Made by a program: the position numbers and the translations under genes. Shown here piece after piece: positions 13,859 to 28,450 of a DNA stretch of 64,000 bases (position 1 is its first letter; every line of letters starts with the position of its first letter). The notes below the pieces were generated by a model. The model did no database searches. It saw only the letters and a program-made list of their open reading frames with translations, and was not told where the DNA came from. Where the stretch lies: NCBI RefSeq assembly GCF_025602895.1, contig NW_026516264.1:219031-283030 (forward strand), given 5' to 3'. The DNA is from Polychytrium aggregatum. Lineage: Eukaryota; Chytridiomycota; Chytridiomycetes; Polychytriales.

Positions 13859-16710
13859 TCACAGCTTTACTCCGGCGCGGGCAACTTGAGTGCCAACTTG
13901 GCCAGAGAACTGTGCGAAGTTTTGGTCAAAGAGGAGTGCAAGCTCTCGAAGATTCTGATCAAAATCAGCTGCGCCCGATGGCCAACCACTTCTCGGGTCG
14001 AGAATCGATCGGAACGAGGCGCCCATGCCGGGAAGATCGGTTGGAATCGCCAGGTTGAAGACCGGGAAGGTTTGTTGGATCCCAGAGCTCATGCTCTCAC
14101 TTAATCGACCCGAATGAATCTTGCGCGATTGTGCGGACACGAGGAAAGTGTGGCATAGGATCAGCGAGAGCGGCCAAGGTGGAAAAGCTCCAATCGGGAT
14201 GCTTATGCTGGCCCTTGCCGAGTGGGACGGCTGGGGCCCACTGAGAGCAAACCCAACACGGCCAGCCTACCTCATCAACAATTGATCTTGAGAGCTGAAG
14301 AGGGATGCGCTTTCCAGTGCCATACCTGCCCCCTGTCCAGCCAGTGTTGATCATCCATACTGCCGACTTGTGCTCTATAGATCGACGGGGAGAAATCACA
14401 TTGTTTAGAGCGCGCATTGGATACCGGGCCGGGAGACACATGGTCATCCGTAGTTGATTTGGTTTTACATCAAACGTCGCCGCAGCAGCTAGTTGTGGAG
14501 TAGAGTATTGGCTAACGGCTCGGGGCCTGCTGCATAAGGGAGTCAGGATCGTATAGAGCACCTCGGATTTTGTCGCGAAGCATGTTTGCGTAAATCACAG
14601 GATGCCAAACCAGGAAGGGCTGCCCAAAGCATGCAGAAAATGTCGCCTGAGGCTCCGACACACCGTCCTCTGTTCCTGCAATCTTTGCTGTGTATCCGCT
14701 GCAGAGCCGTGTCCAAGATCGATCACGGCAATGCCCGTTGGTCGCGGAGAAGGAGAAGAAGAAGCCAGAGTCGGAAGTAAGGCAAAGATTGCCAATACGC
14801 ATTAGAGAAGTCCAAGCATCAACGACAGAGCTGTCTCGGCTGAGCAGGGTGCCCTAACCGGATTGCAATATACCTCAAGAAATGATACACGGCCTGGTCG
14901 GGAGTCAGCTGTGCAACCGGAGGGAGTACTCCAAATGCATCGCACGTCAGAAATATGATGTTCTTCGGATGACCGCCGATGCAAGGGATCTTGCTGTTGG
15001 CACTGCGGCAGGGGAGCGGGCAAGTTGACCGAGAGTACCAGTTAATAACACTGCAGCAAGTCATCAACCAGATCATAATACAAAGATACTACGGGCGAGG
15101 CATGACGCTTCAGGCCACACTGCTCTTGGAACGGAACCTTAGTGGTGTGAAAAATGTGTCGGAGGGGTGCGTAAAATCCCTACATGTGCTCAATTGGATA
15201 GCATGCCCGAGTGTTCTCGGTCAGGCGCCTGCTCGAGTAGTCAACCTCCCTGGTTTCGTCGTCCAGCTCGACATTCTCCAGAACGGTACCGAAGCGGATT
15301 GCATCAAAGATTTCCGGCTCTTTGGCTCGCGACAGATCAATGGCCTTGGCGTAGCAGCCATTTTCGATATTGAATACACCTGTTTCAGTCCAGCAGTGCT
15401 CGTCATCGCCAATGAGTCGGCGTCGGGAATCAGCCGATAGCGTGGTTTTGCCCGTTCCTGAAAGGCCAAAGAATAGAGTGACGTCGCTTGGCTCACCGCT
15501 GCTTGTGGTGCTGCGGTGTGTGTCCTTGGCGGAGCGATCGCTGCCTTCATTTGCGGACGCATGGAGCGAGAGAACATTTCTCGAGGGCATGAGGTAGTGC
15601 ATCACGGTGACTACGACGAAGCGGGTGGATAAGTTACTCAATCGGACGTTAGCACCATCGTTGTTCTCAGCAAGGCACAGCAGCAACACCCGAAATGGAC
15701 TCGCAGGATACCTACACACCCCCTTCTTCATCTCTCCTGCATACTCTGTTCCCAGAATGATCATTTCGCTGCGATCGAACGATATGGAGACCGAGGTTGC
15801 GGACGTGTTCCCGTCGACATCTGGATCGGCGCTGCATTCGCCAGCGTTGTATATCGTAAAGTCGGGCGAGCCAAACTGCTCCTCGGCCTCGGAGCTTGGC
15901 AGGATGAGCATATTCCGCATGAACAGCGCTGCATCAACGAACGAGAGGATCCGACGAAGGAGCTGTTATTGCGACGGCGGCGTTTGCTGTGCGTTCGCTT
16001 GCAACCATGACGCTATCCGGACTTTTGCTTGTGCCTGAGACAGTGGCCGGCTTTGTCTGATCAGAGCTAACCTTACCGTGGTATGCACGGGTGCACACAA
16101 CCCGCACCTTGATGCGAGCGGAGGGATCCCATCCAGCGTAGCCCTCGACGACGTCTGAAATCGCCGGAGCGAGGGTTCCGTTGAGAACTCAGTCCATAAC
16201 ATCACACTTGCTCCAGTCTGTGGTGCTTGACCAACCAGAGCCGTAAATCTGCAGCGGGTACTCACATACAGGTCGCTTGCGGCTATTCAAAAAATCCATC
16301 GCCCGTTTCCGATTCTGGAGAAACGACAGCTCGCTGAGACCGGTATTCACAGGTCCCCACCAGATGTTGTGCTCATGCTGCTGTTCCAGGACTATCCGCT
16401 TGTCGGACGGAGATCTTCCGGTCTTGAGGCCACTGACCACCGCCAGAGCACCCGACGAGCTGATGCGGGTGCCGCTTTCGTAACGCAGGGCGTCCTCATA
16501 GCATCGGGCCGTAGTAGGATTACGGATGATCGTTGGACCCGACCCTTCGAGACCGAGCAAAGATTCCTGCAGGGTGCTGAAGCAGCAAAGCGACTCTGGA
16601 CGGACCCCCCTGAGTGCAGTTCCCGGCCGGCGGAGGGGACTGAGTGCACGGATGCGAGGGGCGGCTGCGAGACTGGGAAGCTGCAGTGCCCTGAGCATCG
16701 ATCCGAGCAT
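13859..16710 (-). CDS. Phosphoenolpyruvate carboxykinase (ATP)
   Basis: Eight exons (16710-16266, 16154-16077, 15928-15716, 15610-15184, 15002-14874, 14698-14562, 14374-14271, 14119-13859) join in frame to 597 residues. Diagnostic ATP-PEPCK signatures are present: [52 protein letters not shown], the P-loop [65 protein letters not shown] and INTGWTGG. The enzyme converts oxaloacetate plus ATP to phosphoenolpyruvate, the entry step of gluconeogenesis. The start at 16710 adds about 50 residues before the conserved core. They are rich in Arg, Leu, Ser and Ala with no acidic residue in the first 40 ([18 protein letters not shown], then [12 protein letters not shown]). This looks like a mitochondrial presequence, although fungal PEPCK is usually cytosolic. 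Usual family length is about 530-560, so the extension is extra. Confidence 0.95.
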
Positions 16711-17360
16711 CGATTCGAGCTTAAGGCAATCGGGTGCTGGTAGAGAGCAAAGGTCAAGGCAAAACTTGTCGTCGGGTTTGCGGACAGCGAGAGGCGGCGG
16801 CAAAGAGACCCGCAAAAGACCCAGAAAGGCAGAGTGCGGACGTGGGCGCCTATGATTGAGACGCAGCGAGGAGCCTACAACGGTGCCGGATGGCGGAAGA
16901 AGAACGATGGATTCCGGGGCCACCCTGGCAAACATCCATATCGCTGTGGGCCCTCTGCCCGCTCGTCTGGGCGCTGGCTCCGGCGGGGATCCCGGCCGGG
17001 ATGCCACGAATGAGGGATCAGCTGACAGACGACATGGCAGCCGGCGCTTCTGACAGCACAGGCCAGAGGCCAGAGGCGGGAGGCGGGAGGCCGAGGGCAT
17101 GAGGAGCCCGCTCGGACATGCGACCCATCGCGCGATTGTCTGGGTGACCCAGGCGCACCGCGTCTCATGGAAGCTCTCCAACGAGCTCAACGCTCTGCAT
17201 GTACTCCCAGGCTCCGGGCTCCGGGCTCTCGGCAGTGTCTCACCACGCATCCATGGCGTGCAAATTGATTATCATGATTGTGCAGCGTCCCGTTCGCAAG
17301 CACGATCACTTGTCGACAAAGCGGAGATGCACAGAACGACACTCTATCTTCCTGCTGGCC
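16711..17360. other. Intergenic upstream of PEPCK
   Basis: About 650 bases between the PEPCK start and the end of the PIF1 gene. Purine-rich repeats of the type CCAGAGG/CGGGAGG occur near 17062-17095. Open frames here have no recognisable protein character. Confidence 0.5.
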
Positions 17361-21012
<3,652 letters not shown>

Positions 21013-23161
21013 CTACAACAACCCCATATCCTTCGCAGTGAAGCCAGCGTGCCCGAACGAGTCATCCGCCTTGATTTTGTAGCCCTTGGCTCGCTGGCTG
21101 CCCTTCTTCGCCCAAGTGAAGTAAGGCGATGTTGGATCGATCAGAAAGTCACCGTGGCCCGGAAGGGTGACAATGTTCCATCTGCCCAGCGCAAAATCGA
21201 GAATAGGGATATTCAACGGGTGGTCGTCAGAACTGAATGAAGCGTATTCAAGTGCAGCGGCAAAGAAAGTCGCAGAGCAGAGAAAACGGCAGCGGTGCTG
21301 GCATCACTCCAATGTAGTTATGGATCCCGTGGCATGCTGGAAAGTGACTTACTGGTGGCGACCGGCGGTAGAATAACCCGTCACGAGCGCACACTCAAGT
21401 CCGACAACATCACAGAGGATCTTGAACAGCAGAGCTTTGTGTCGACAAAGGCCAATCTCAACCTCACAGAGCAGCATGAGGTTGTGTCCTTGCCTATTGA
21501 TACGAATGCGTGCTCTGGTTAACGCAGCAGTCGCGGCAGCCCCAGGCCCGATGCCATCAGGATCGCTGGCGAGCACAGAGCGACTACAGCCGAGAACGAA
21601 GGACTATTGCCGAAGGAGGATGCTTACTTTTTCATTTGCTTGAGCAGATTCTCGTCGGCCTTGGAGCTGGTAGGTCCACCGGGCAAACCATAGTCCCCAA
21701 GGATCTCTTGAATGACTCGCAGAAGGTAGTCGACGAGCGGGCGGCCCATTTCGTATCTAGATAGAGCAGGCATCCCGTCAGAGACGCTGAAAAGAGTCGC
21801 TGTTTCCGCTCTTTGTCGGTAACAGCAACCACTGGAAACAAGCGTTCGTGAGGTGGCAGAGTGTATGAATGGGCAGTGGCCTCGATACACTGACCTCCGG
21901 TACTGCTCGCGCACTTGGTTGATGGTGTGCATGAGCTTTCGGTCTTTAAATGGGTTCACGATGATGGTTTCGCTGGCAAAGTAGCGACAGAAATAAGTAT
22001 TGTTGTCTCTCATTGGGGCTGCCGAAGCCCCTGTGGCTAGATAGTCTGTGCTTCATGCGGGTTGCTTCTGCCAAGTACATCAACCCAAGCTGCACTGCAG
22101 GGTGGGTCCCGGAACAACCTGTCGCTGCTCTCGACCTTGCCGCCACAGAGATGGAAGATCTTCCACGAAATCGCGCCTGTCTTCTTGTTACGATAGCGCC
22201 AGGGAACAATGAACTTTGGGTAGTTAAGAATGACGCTTGAGGGAATGCATCCATCTGTGTCCGCATAGAGATGGGCCAGGCTCGAATCATACTGCGATCC
22301 CTGAAAGGTCCATGACTCGGGATCACAGAGGGCGCAGCAACTATGTCCAGAGACGAAGTAAAGATATTAGGATAGCTGGGCAAGCAAACCATGTAGCAGT
22401 GACGTCGTGTGCGGGACATCCAGCAAATCATCAGCATCGCACCTAAGACCAAAGAGTGGATCGTGGGAGTTCTTGATTCTCCATTCGGCCAAGTGGTGGA
22501 TGGTGTCGTATTCGCACACAAATCGGTCGGCTTGCGCCGACAGGGAATAGTAACTCTTACCGCTGCCCTGGCAAGCTCGCTTGAGGATCGAGCCAGGGGC
22601 CGGTACATACGGAAGGACGATCCGTTGGAGGGCGGCAGCCGGACCCTGAGCTGCCGGGGAACTTGATATGACTGAGGTCGGCGACAAAGCCATGTACGAT
22701 GACGATGAGGTCGCAACCGAGCTGTGAGAGCCGACTTGGATAGGGATCGGCATTGTCAGGCCAAGGGAATGAGGCGTATTGGTAGAGTGGTTGCTGGGAG
22801 AGAGTTGGCCGTCACGGCCGCCAAACGAGCTTCCTGCCGAGACTGACGAAGTGCCCGAGCTTGACGGAACCATGCCCGGCCATAGATTTTCGATGCCACC
22901 GCGGTCTCTGGATCTCGAAATGCGGACACGGTTGGATTGCTGCTGCTGCTGTTGCTGCTGTTGCTGTGCTCTGTCGTCAGCATTCGATTTGACGAGCAGA
23001 GCCCCGGTACTCAACGCTGCTCCGTCGCTTGCACGGCCTTGTCCGCCCTTGCTGGCAAGCAGGAGGGCAGAGAGGGCGCTGATGGCCGGATTGCTTGAGA
23101 CGACAGGGGCAGGCTTGTTGGGAACTATACTGGAACTCAGCGGTGACGATGGCGACGACAT
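21013..23161 (-). CDS. EDR1-domain (transglutaminase-like) protein
   Basis: Multi-exon gene. The ATG at 23161 (MSSPSSPLSSSIVPNKP) starts a low-complexity Ser/Pro region with a ten-residue polyglutamine run near 22970-22940. The central exons encode ADRFVCEYDTIHHLAEW and WTFQGSQYDSSLAHLYADTD, which I do not recognise, then RDNNTYFCRYFASETIIVNP. The C-terminal exons carry the EDR1-type core: MLLCEVEIGLCRHKALLFKI, LCDVVGLECALVTGY, then after a spliced intron GRWNIVTLPGHGDFLIDPTSP. EDR1 domains occur in plant CTR1/EDR1 kinases and in ARMC3-like proteins and resemble cysteine-peptidase/transglutaminase folds with Cys, His and Asp. Here the Cys (GLC) and Asp (LID) positions are present, but the usual H-x-WN has become GRWN. 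No kinase domain is present. Exon borders in the middle are approximate. Confidence 0.6.
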
Positions 23162-24019
23162 GGATACGGTCAATTGATTCGGCGCTGTCAGTCACCGTGA
23201 GCAATCGAAAGTAGAAGCCAAGATTAATGTATGGGCGACCATAATGGCGCCAAGAGGCGGTGCCAAGGGTGCGCCATGCAATGGCCATGAACAGCAAAGG
23301 AATCCGTATGCGCTCGCCTTACCCGACCCGGCCAAGTGGGCACCAGCTGTCGAGATAGTTGATCCAGGATTGAATGGAGCGATAGATGGAGGGACAGACG
23401 GGCGGACCGCCAGCAGGACGCCGTTTGAGGCGATGACGCTGGCGTGCTGATGGGTGGAGGGCAAGCGCCAGGTCCGCCGACCCGGGATCATGAGTCCGTC
23501 CGGGAGCACCGGAGACATTCAGGACGGAGATGCAACATGCAGCAAAGTGGATGTCCGACAGTCTCCAACTGCTGTACAGCATTCAATTGCAGCAGCACTC
23601 GCCTCCTCCGGCGGGTCACGCACGCATCTCACGGGATGGATCGGGAGACTTGTGGCGATGGAAGCGTGGGTAGGGCAGCCAGGCATTGGCAGGGGCGATT
23701 TCTGCGGTATAGATCCACGTCGATCGATGGCTCGCAATCGGCACCAACCCTTTCAAGCTCGACACGTAGAATGTATAGGCATATGTGTATTTAGAAACCA
23801 GACAGAGCCAGAAAGTCTGGGGGTCCTGTTTCGTTTTGTACAGAAGTAGCTCTTCCGGGCCAAAGTGAATCGAGTTCGGGTTGGGTCGCTCAATCCACAG
23901 CGAGGAACCGGCATGCAAAGCAGAAAGAAGTTGAGAGAAGGGCAAAGAGTGATGGGATGGGCTCCAGCAAACGAACATCAAGCAGAATGCACCGCAACCG
24001 CTACCAGGACTGCAGATGG
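23162..24019. other. Intergenic between EDR1-type and KH genes
   Basis: About 860 bases. It holds the promoter of the EDR1-type gene and the 3' end of the KH gene. A minus-strand frame at 23981-23616 is open but has no domain and no neighbouring exon, so I do not call it. Confidence 0.45.
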
Positions 24020-25428
24020 CTAGCGCTGGCTCGAGTGAGCCGAGTTGGTGCCTAGTCGAACTTTCTCGGCCTCAAGACGGTTGTAGAGCAGATACAGGGC
24101 CGTCTGGTTGCCTTCGGGTGATCCAGTGATGGTGATGAGCCGCTCGGTCGCGCCCTGAGAGCCCTCGGCGATCTTGATCTGGCAGCCGGAAACTTGGCGG
24201 ATCTCGTTAATCTTGCTGCCACCTTTGCCAATGATCGCACCAACCATTTCGTTGGGGATAAAGATCTGCTGCATTTGGAGTCCAGCGGCCGGGTTGGTGG
24301 GGGCCATCATACCCGCGGGCATTACGGGGCGGTTGCCTGCAATCGGGCTTGCAAACGGAGCCGCCCCGACTGCGCCAGTGGGATAGTATCCGTGCGGGGG
24401 CATCGGCGGGTACTGCATGCCGCGGAAGAGCGCCTGAGGCTTGTACAGAATCGTTCCAATCGATCGCTCGGGATGCTCCTGGAGGACAGCGCCGATATGG
24501 TAGGTGGCAATATGGATAGCTACAGCAACAGTGATGTATGATCAGTATGTGCGAGGATGGAAAATACGGTGGTGCAAGCCAGTGTGGATGCGTCGCTGAT
24601 TGAGCAAAGCTCACGGAGGGGACTCGTTCAGCACACAATTACTCGTTCGCTACCATCATAGACATCGTCGCTGCAGCCAGAGCCACCATCGCCTTAAACG
24701 GTGACGACGCAATGATACCCACCATCAATAACGCCATGGACAGTGACAGTTCTCTCGGAAGAGTTGGGGAGAATTTCCTCCGAGGCTGTGCATTTGGCGC
24801 TGGAGGCATCCTGGATCTCCTTGATCTTGATGCCAGACTTGCCGATGACGGAACCCATGCGGGTGTGTGGCACGAGAACACGGATTGTGCAGGGGCGCTG
24901 GTTGATGTCGACGGTCGAGTCGGGGTACTCCTGGACGATTTTCTTGGCGATCAAAGAGAAGGCCTTGGCAATCGAGTCGAGGGTGCCGGTGATGGTAATG
25001 ACTCGATCGGGGGCACCCGAGATGTTCTCCGAGACAGTGACCTTGGCACCGCTCTCTTCTCGGATCTCGGCCACGTTTCGTCCGCTCTTGCCAATGATGA
25101 TACCCGCGTCCTTGGTGGCGACCAGGGCACGCATCGAAAAATAACGCGCCGCAGGAGCATCCGAGCCTCCCGAAGGACCGTGGTGGGCTTTGGAGCCAGA
25201 GCCCGTGCCGGTAGGATGGTCGCCCGAGGAGTGGTTGAGATCTTCGCTCGGCACAGAGACGGGGGCTGGGGCGTCTCCGGGCTTCAGGGGCTCGGCTGCC
25301 TGTCGCTTGTAGCGGCCTCCGCGGGAGCCGAGGTCTTCGTCCTCATCTGAGCCAGCTTCCAGAGAGCGTTTTCTGTCGGGTGAAGGGCTCGAGTTATTAA
25401 ACGTTTCGGCGCTGTTTGTGGAGTGCAT
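24020..25428 (-). CDS. Triple-KH-domain RNA-binding protein (PCBP/Rnc1-like)
   Basis: Two exons (25428-24723 and 24519-24020) join in phase 1 to 401 residues. The ATG at 25428 gives MHSTNSAETFNNSSPSPDRK. Three KH domains are readable. KH1 has RALVATKDAGIIIGKSGRNV; KH2 has VLVPHTRMGSVIGKSGIKIK; KH3 has IFIPNEMVGAIIGKGGSKIN. Each keeps the GxxG loop (GKSG, GKSG, GKGG), so RNA binding should be intact. A Gly/Pro/Met-rich linker separates KH2 and KH3. This is the layout of poly(C)-binding proteins and of fission yeast Rnc1, which regulate mRNA stability and translation. The 5' leader upstream of 25428 is pyrimidine-rich on the coding strand, including a TCTCTC run near 25820-25835. Confidence 0.88.
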
Positions 25429-26980
25429 GGGTGCTCGTGGATCCGGGGGTTGAGGCAAGAAAGGGTCGCGGCCGAGGAGCAGTGGGTGAAACAGGTGCTC
25501 AAAAGAGGGTAGATGGCTGGGGCGCTTGTGTAGGAGGGCAAAACCGAGGGCCAGCGAAAGGAGCTGATCGAATCGAGGAGACTCGAGGGTGGTAGAGTGC
25601 GTTGAGGATTGGCTGGAGGCGGGAGGCGGAGTGTGGTGTGGATTTGGACTTGGCTGGAGATATGGAGGGTGGAGGAGCAGCTGAGAGGATGGAGGACGTT
25701 ACTCTGCGTGGCGTGGAGATGGGAGAGATACATATTAAAACAAGAGAGGGATGAGGAAAGGAGTGCGGAGGCAAGGAGTGCGCAGACGACACGCAGCAAG
25801 CAAGGACCAAGAGAAGGCCGAGAGAGAGAGAGAGAGCCAGCCGTTGCGAGGAAGTGGATGCAGGACTCAGCCGCCGACATAAAAATGAAACGCAAATGCA
25901 GAATGCCAAGATTCACAACAGACAACAGACGACAGCCGAATCGACCCCGAACGCTGACGCTCCTCATCCCATCTGCCCCTGCCCGAGCGGATCGGGAGCC
26001 GCTGGGGGGCCAGCCAGACACCAGAAATGCCGGACAGAACAACAGCCCAGCCAGCCGGGCGACCGGCCAGAAACGGACACGCACACAGATCTCGTCGCCG
26101 TGCTTGGCGAAGATCAGGCCATGGTTACGGAGGCGGCGGCCGTCGCCGGGCTGGTCTGTCCAGCATGTGTGGTTCGTGTCCACCGAGGCCAATTCCGTCG
26201 CAACCAGAAGCAGCAAAGATAGGGAATGAAGGCGGATGCTGATCGAGGATCTCGGGGGGAAGGTGGCTGGCAGATCTCCGGAAAACCAAAGACCAGCCGT
26301 CGCCGTGACACAGCGCATCGCGGCTCCAGAGCCGATCAATGCTCTCACCTCGGCAGTCAATTTTCAGCTGGGGGGGGGCAGACGGTCGCTTGCAAGGGGG
26401 CCGGGGCGGGCAAAGCAGGGTGCGAGAGGCGAAAGGCGAGATGCAAGGCAAACCTCCCGGACAGGCCCTTTTGATCGGATGGCTGAGCCAGAGCGGCAAA
26501 CGCCCGAAAAAGCAAAAGGACGGCGGCTGGATCCAGACAGCCCGATTCGATCCGGTGGCTCGATCCAAGCGGGGAGGGCTGGACCTGCCGTTTGTGGACG
26601 GCCCTCCGAAGCACTCAACCGAAGCACTCAACCGAAGCAATCCCACTATCAATTTTTTACGGCCCCCTCGCGGCTGCTCATCTCGGTCACCTGAAAGTCA
26701 CGTCGAATGTGGAGCAGCAAAAGTTGGAATCCGGCCATCGTCCGTTGAAGGCATTTGGTATCACCTTGAGCCGATTGACGGTGGTGGTGGGCAATTGGTG
26801 TGGAGGAATGACCAATTGTATCATTGTTGGAAGCTCCACTCCGATTGCGGACAAGAACCACCACCATCTGAATCTCTCTGGTTGGAAACCTAGTCAAGCG
26901 TGGCTGTGTGTCAGCGAGATGACATGATCGTTTGGCTATCAGGCAAGACTCACCTTGACAAGATGTTTTCCCACGACTGA
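25429..26980. other. KH-gene leader/promoter and flank of Fanzor remnant
   Basis: About 1.55 kb without a supported gene. The left part is the pyrimidine-rich leader and promoter of the KH gene. A G-run lies near 26370. Near 26770-26870 two imperfect copies of a CCACTCCGATTGC / CCACACCAATTGC motif face each other. The right end (26930 on) adjoins the Fanzor remnant and may contain its decayed 5' part. Confidence 0.4.
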
Positions 26981-27928
26981 TTGAGCGAGCGATGCGTTTC
27001 TGGATCTGAATCAAGGACGCCACTACACAGTATCTCTGCCAGCCCAAAATGCGCTGGTTTTGAGGAGAATTTTTCTTCCCCAAGGGCAGAACCAGCCATC
27101 GTCGCTATTTTCTCGCCAGATGGTTCACCGCAAGCCAAAGACACCAGCCAGGCGACCAAGTGGATCCAGAGCACCCATAAGAACCTTGATCTGCAGCAAT
27201 GGATGAGCACCACACCAAGTCCCAAGATCCCTGGGTTGGTTCCCTTCCTGCAATACATTCGCCATGTGTTCGATGGAGACATGCTGGAGAAACAGCTGTA
27301 CTTCAGCCTGACCCGGCGTCGGCGATTCAAACGACTCGATCTCCACAGCAAGCGACAGCGCACCGTCCACGAGATGTGCAAGCAGGTCATCGACCAGGCA
27401 CCAAAGGAGACCGAAGTGGTGATTGCCTTTGGGAATGCATCCTGGAAACAGGGGAAGGGATACGCATCCAGCCCACGGAGACTCAGGTTCGCCAAGTACT
27501 TTGAGCAATTCCACCATCACCAGAGACGCCCACCAGACCGATCCGTCTCCAAGATCCATGTGTGATCGGTGAACGAGTTCAACACGTCCCAGGTGTGCTC
27601 ACATTGCCGGGAATTCAAGCGACTTGAGTCACCCGAGCATCTTGATATCGAGAAACCACACTTTGTCCGGAGCTGTGCAAGCTGTCATACGCTGTGGGAT
27701 CGAGACATCAATGCCTCACGGAACATGATCTCGGTGTGCCAGTCGATCATCGCCACAGGAGATCGACCGGGTGTATTCAAGACTGTGCTTCCCAACCAAC
27801 CAAAACAAAGAGATTGCCAACGAAGACAGGAGTGCAATGCCATGGCCTACCCGCTGGGCCTACAAGTCAGTCAGCGGGCTTCAGATATCAGAAGCCAGAA
27901 AGTGACTGTCCCGTTTCTTTCTGGATAG
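26981..27928 (+). pseudogene. Fanzor (eukaryotic TnpB-like) nuclease remnant, one in-frame stop
   Basis: One reading frame of 315 codons interrupted only by TGA at 27563. Before the stop it reads a helical block (VPFLQYIRHVFDGDMLEKQL, FSLTRRRRFKRLDLHSKRQR, VHEMCKQVIDQ) and a RuvC-II-like strand TEVVIAFGNASWKQGKGY followed by SPRRLRFAKYF. After the stop it reads NEFNTSQVCSHC, then SCASCHTLWDRDINASRNM. This is the published Fanzor/TnpB signature: [TS][TS]xx, a C4 zinc ribbon (Cys at 27596-27607 and 27674-27688), then RD (27701-27706). The TGA lies exactly where an Arg codon CGA would fit (C to T at a CpG). The N-terminal part with the first RuvC aspartate is not recovered in this frame; another frame at about 26992-27035 reads FLDLNQGRHYTVSL, which could be a frameshifted RuvC-I. 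No start ATG is visible. Most likely a decaying copy. Confidence 0.75.
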
Positions 27929-28224
27929 ACTGTAAGTATCTCGCACTGTTCCTTGAGTATGTCGACAGTGGATGCCGGGTCGCCCATATTCTGGGCAGTC
28001 CACTTCGGGGTTGCCATCCCTCTTGGGATGGTCGATGGGAGGTGTTTGACTCCCTTGTGCAAAGTGTGTGTGTGTGATGGCGAGAGGCTTCTCGCCTTCC
28101 CTCGGGGGTCTCTCGCCAGAGACTGCTCTTCTCGCCGACCGAGGTGGCTCCGAGAGCGCGTTTTTTCGTTCTCGCTCATTTTTTTAACAAGAAATTTTTT
28201 CATAGTGTCCTCCTTTCTCGACAC

Positions 28225-28400
28225 CATGGCCGTAGTTCTGGACGTATTGAAATCTCTATTCCACAGCGCGTGGCAACCAACTTGGACACAGACATTAACG
28301 GCTGTCTGGACGGCCATAACAAGTGACGAAAGGGCCTGCGAACGGCCCCGGAGGAGTTGCACTTCATGCGCAATGTCCATGTTTGTCTGAATACAGAGCG
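28225..28400 (-). pseudogene. Second Fanzor C-terminal fragment
   Basis: On the minus strand the frame reads GCHALWNRDFNTSRTTAM, matching the CHTLWDRDINASRNM zinc-ribbon/RuvC-III segment of the copy at 27675-27725. Upstream, in a different frame, MKCNSSGAVRRPF could be the damaged first half of the zinc ribbon. So this is a short, frameshifted relic in inverted orientation to its neighbour, sitting just past the stop codon of the Sec12-like gene. Confidence 0.6.
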
Positions 28401-28450
28401 TAAGTGTTCTACTATCAATGAGGTCTCGGTATTCTGACAGCAGCCGAGCG

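Noticed and set aside
23616-23981. Minus-strand open frame between the EDR1-type and KH genes
   Set aside because: No domain, no partner exons, no credible start context.
25284-26360. Long minus-strand open frame upstream of the KH gene
   Set aside because: Low-complexity Ser/Leu/Pro text in a pyrimidine-rich leader, overlapping the KH exon in another frame; no domain and no conserved motif.
26690-26927. RuvC-II-like phrase VVVGNWCGGM upstream of the Fanzor remnant
   Set aside because: Single short similarity, no zinc ribbon or RD motif after it in frame; the surrounding inverted CCAC...ATTGC motif makes chance likely.
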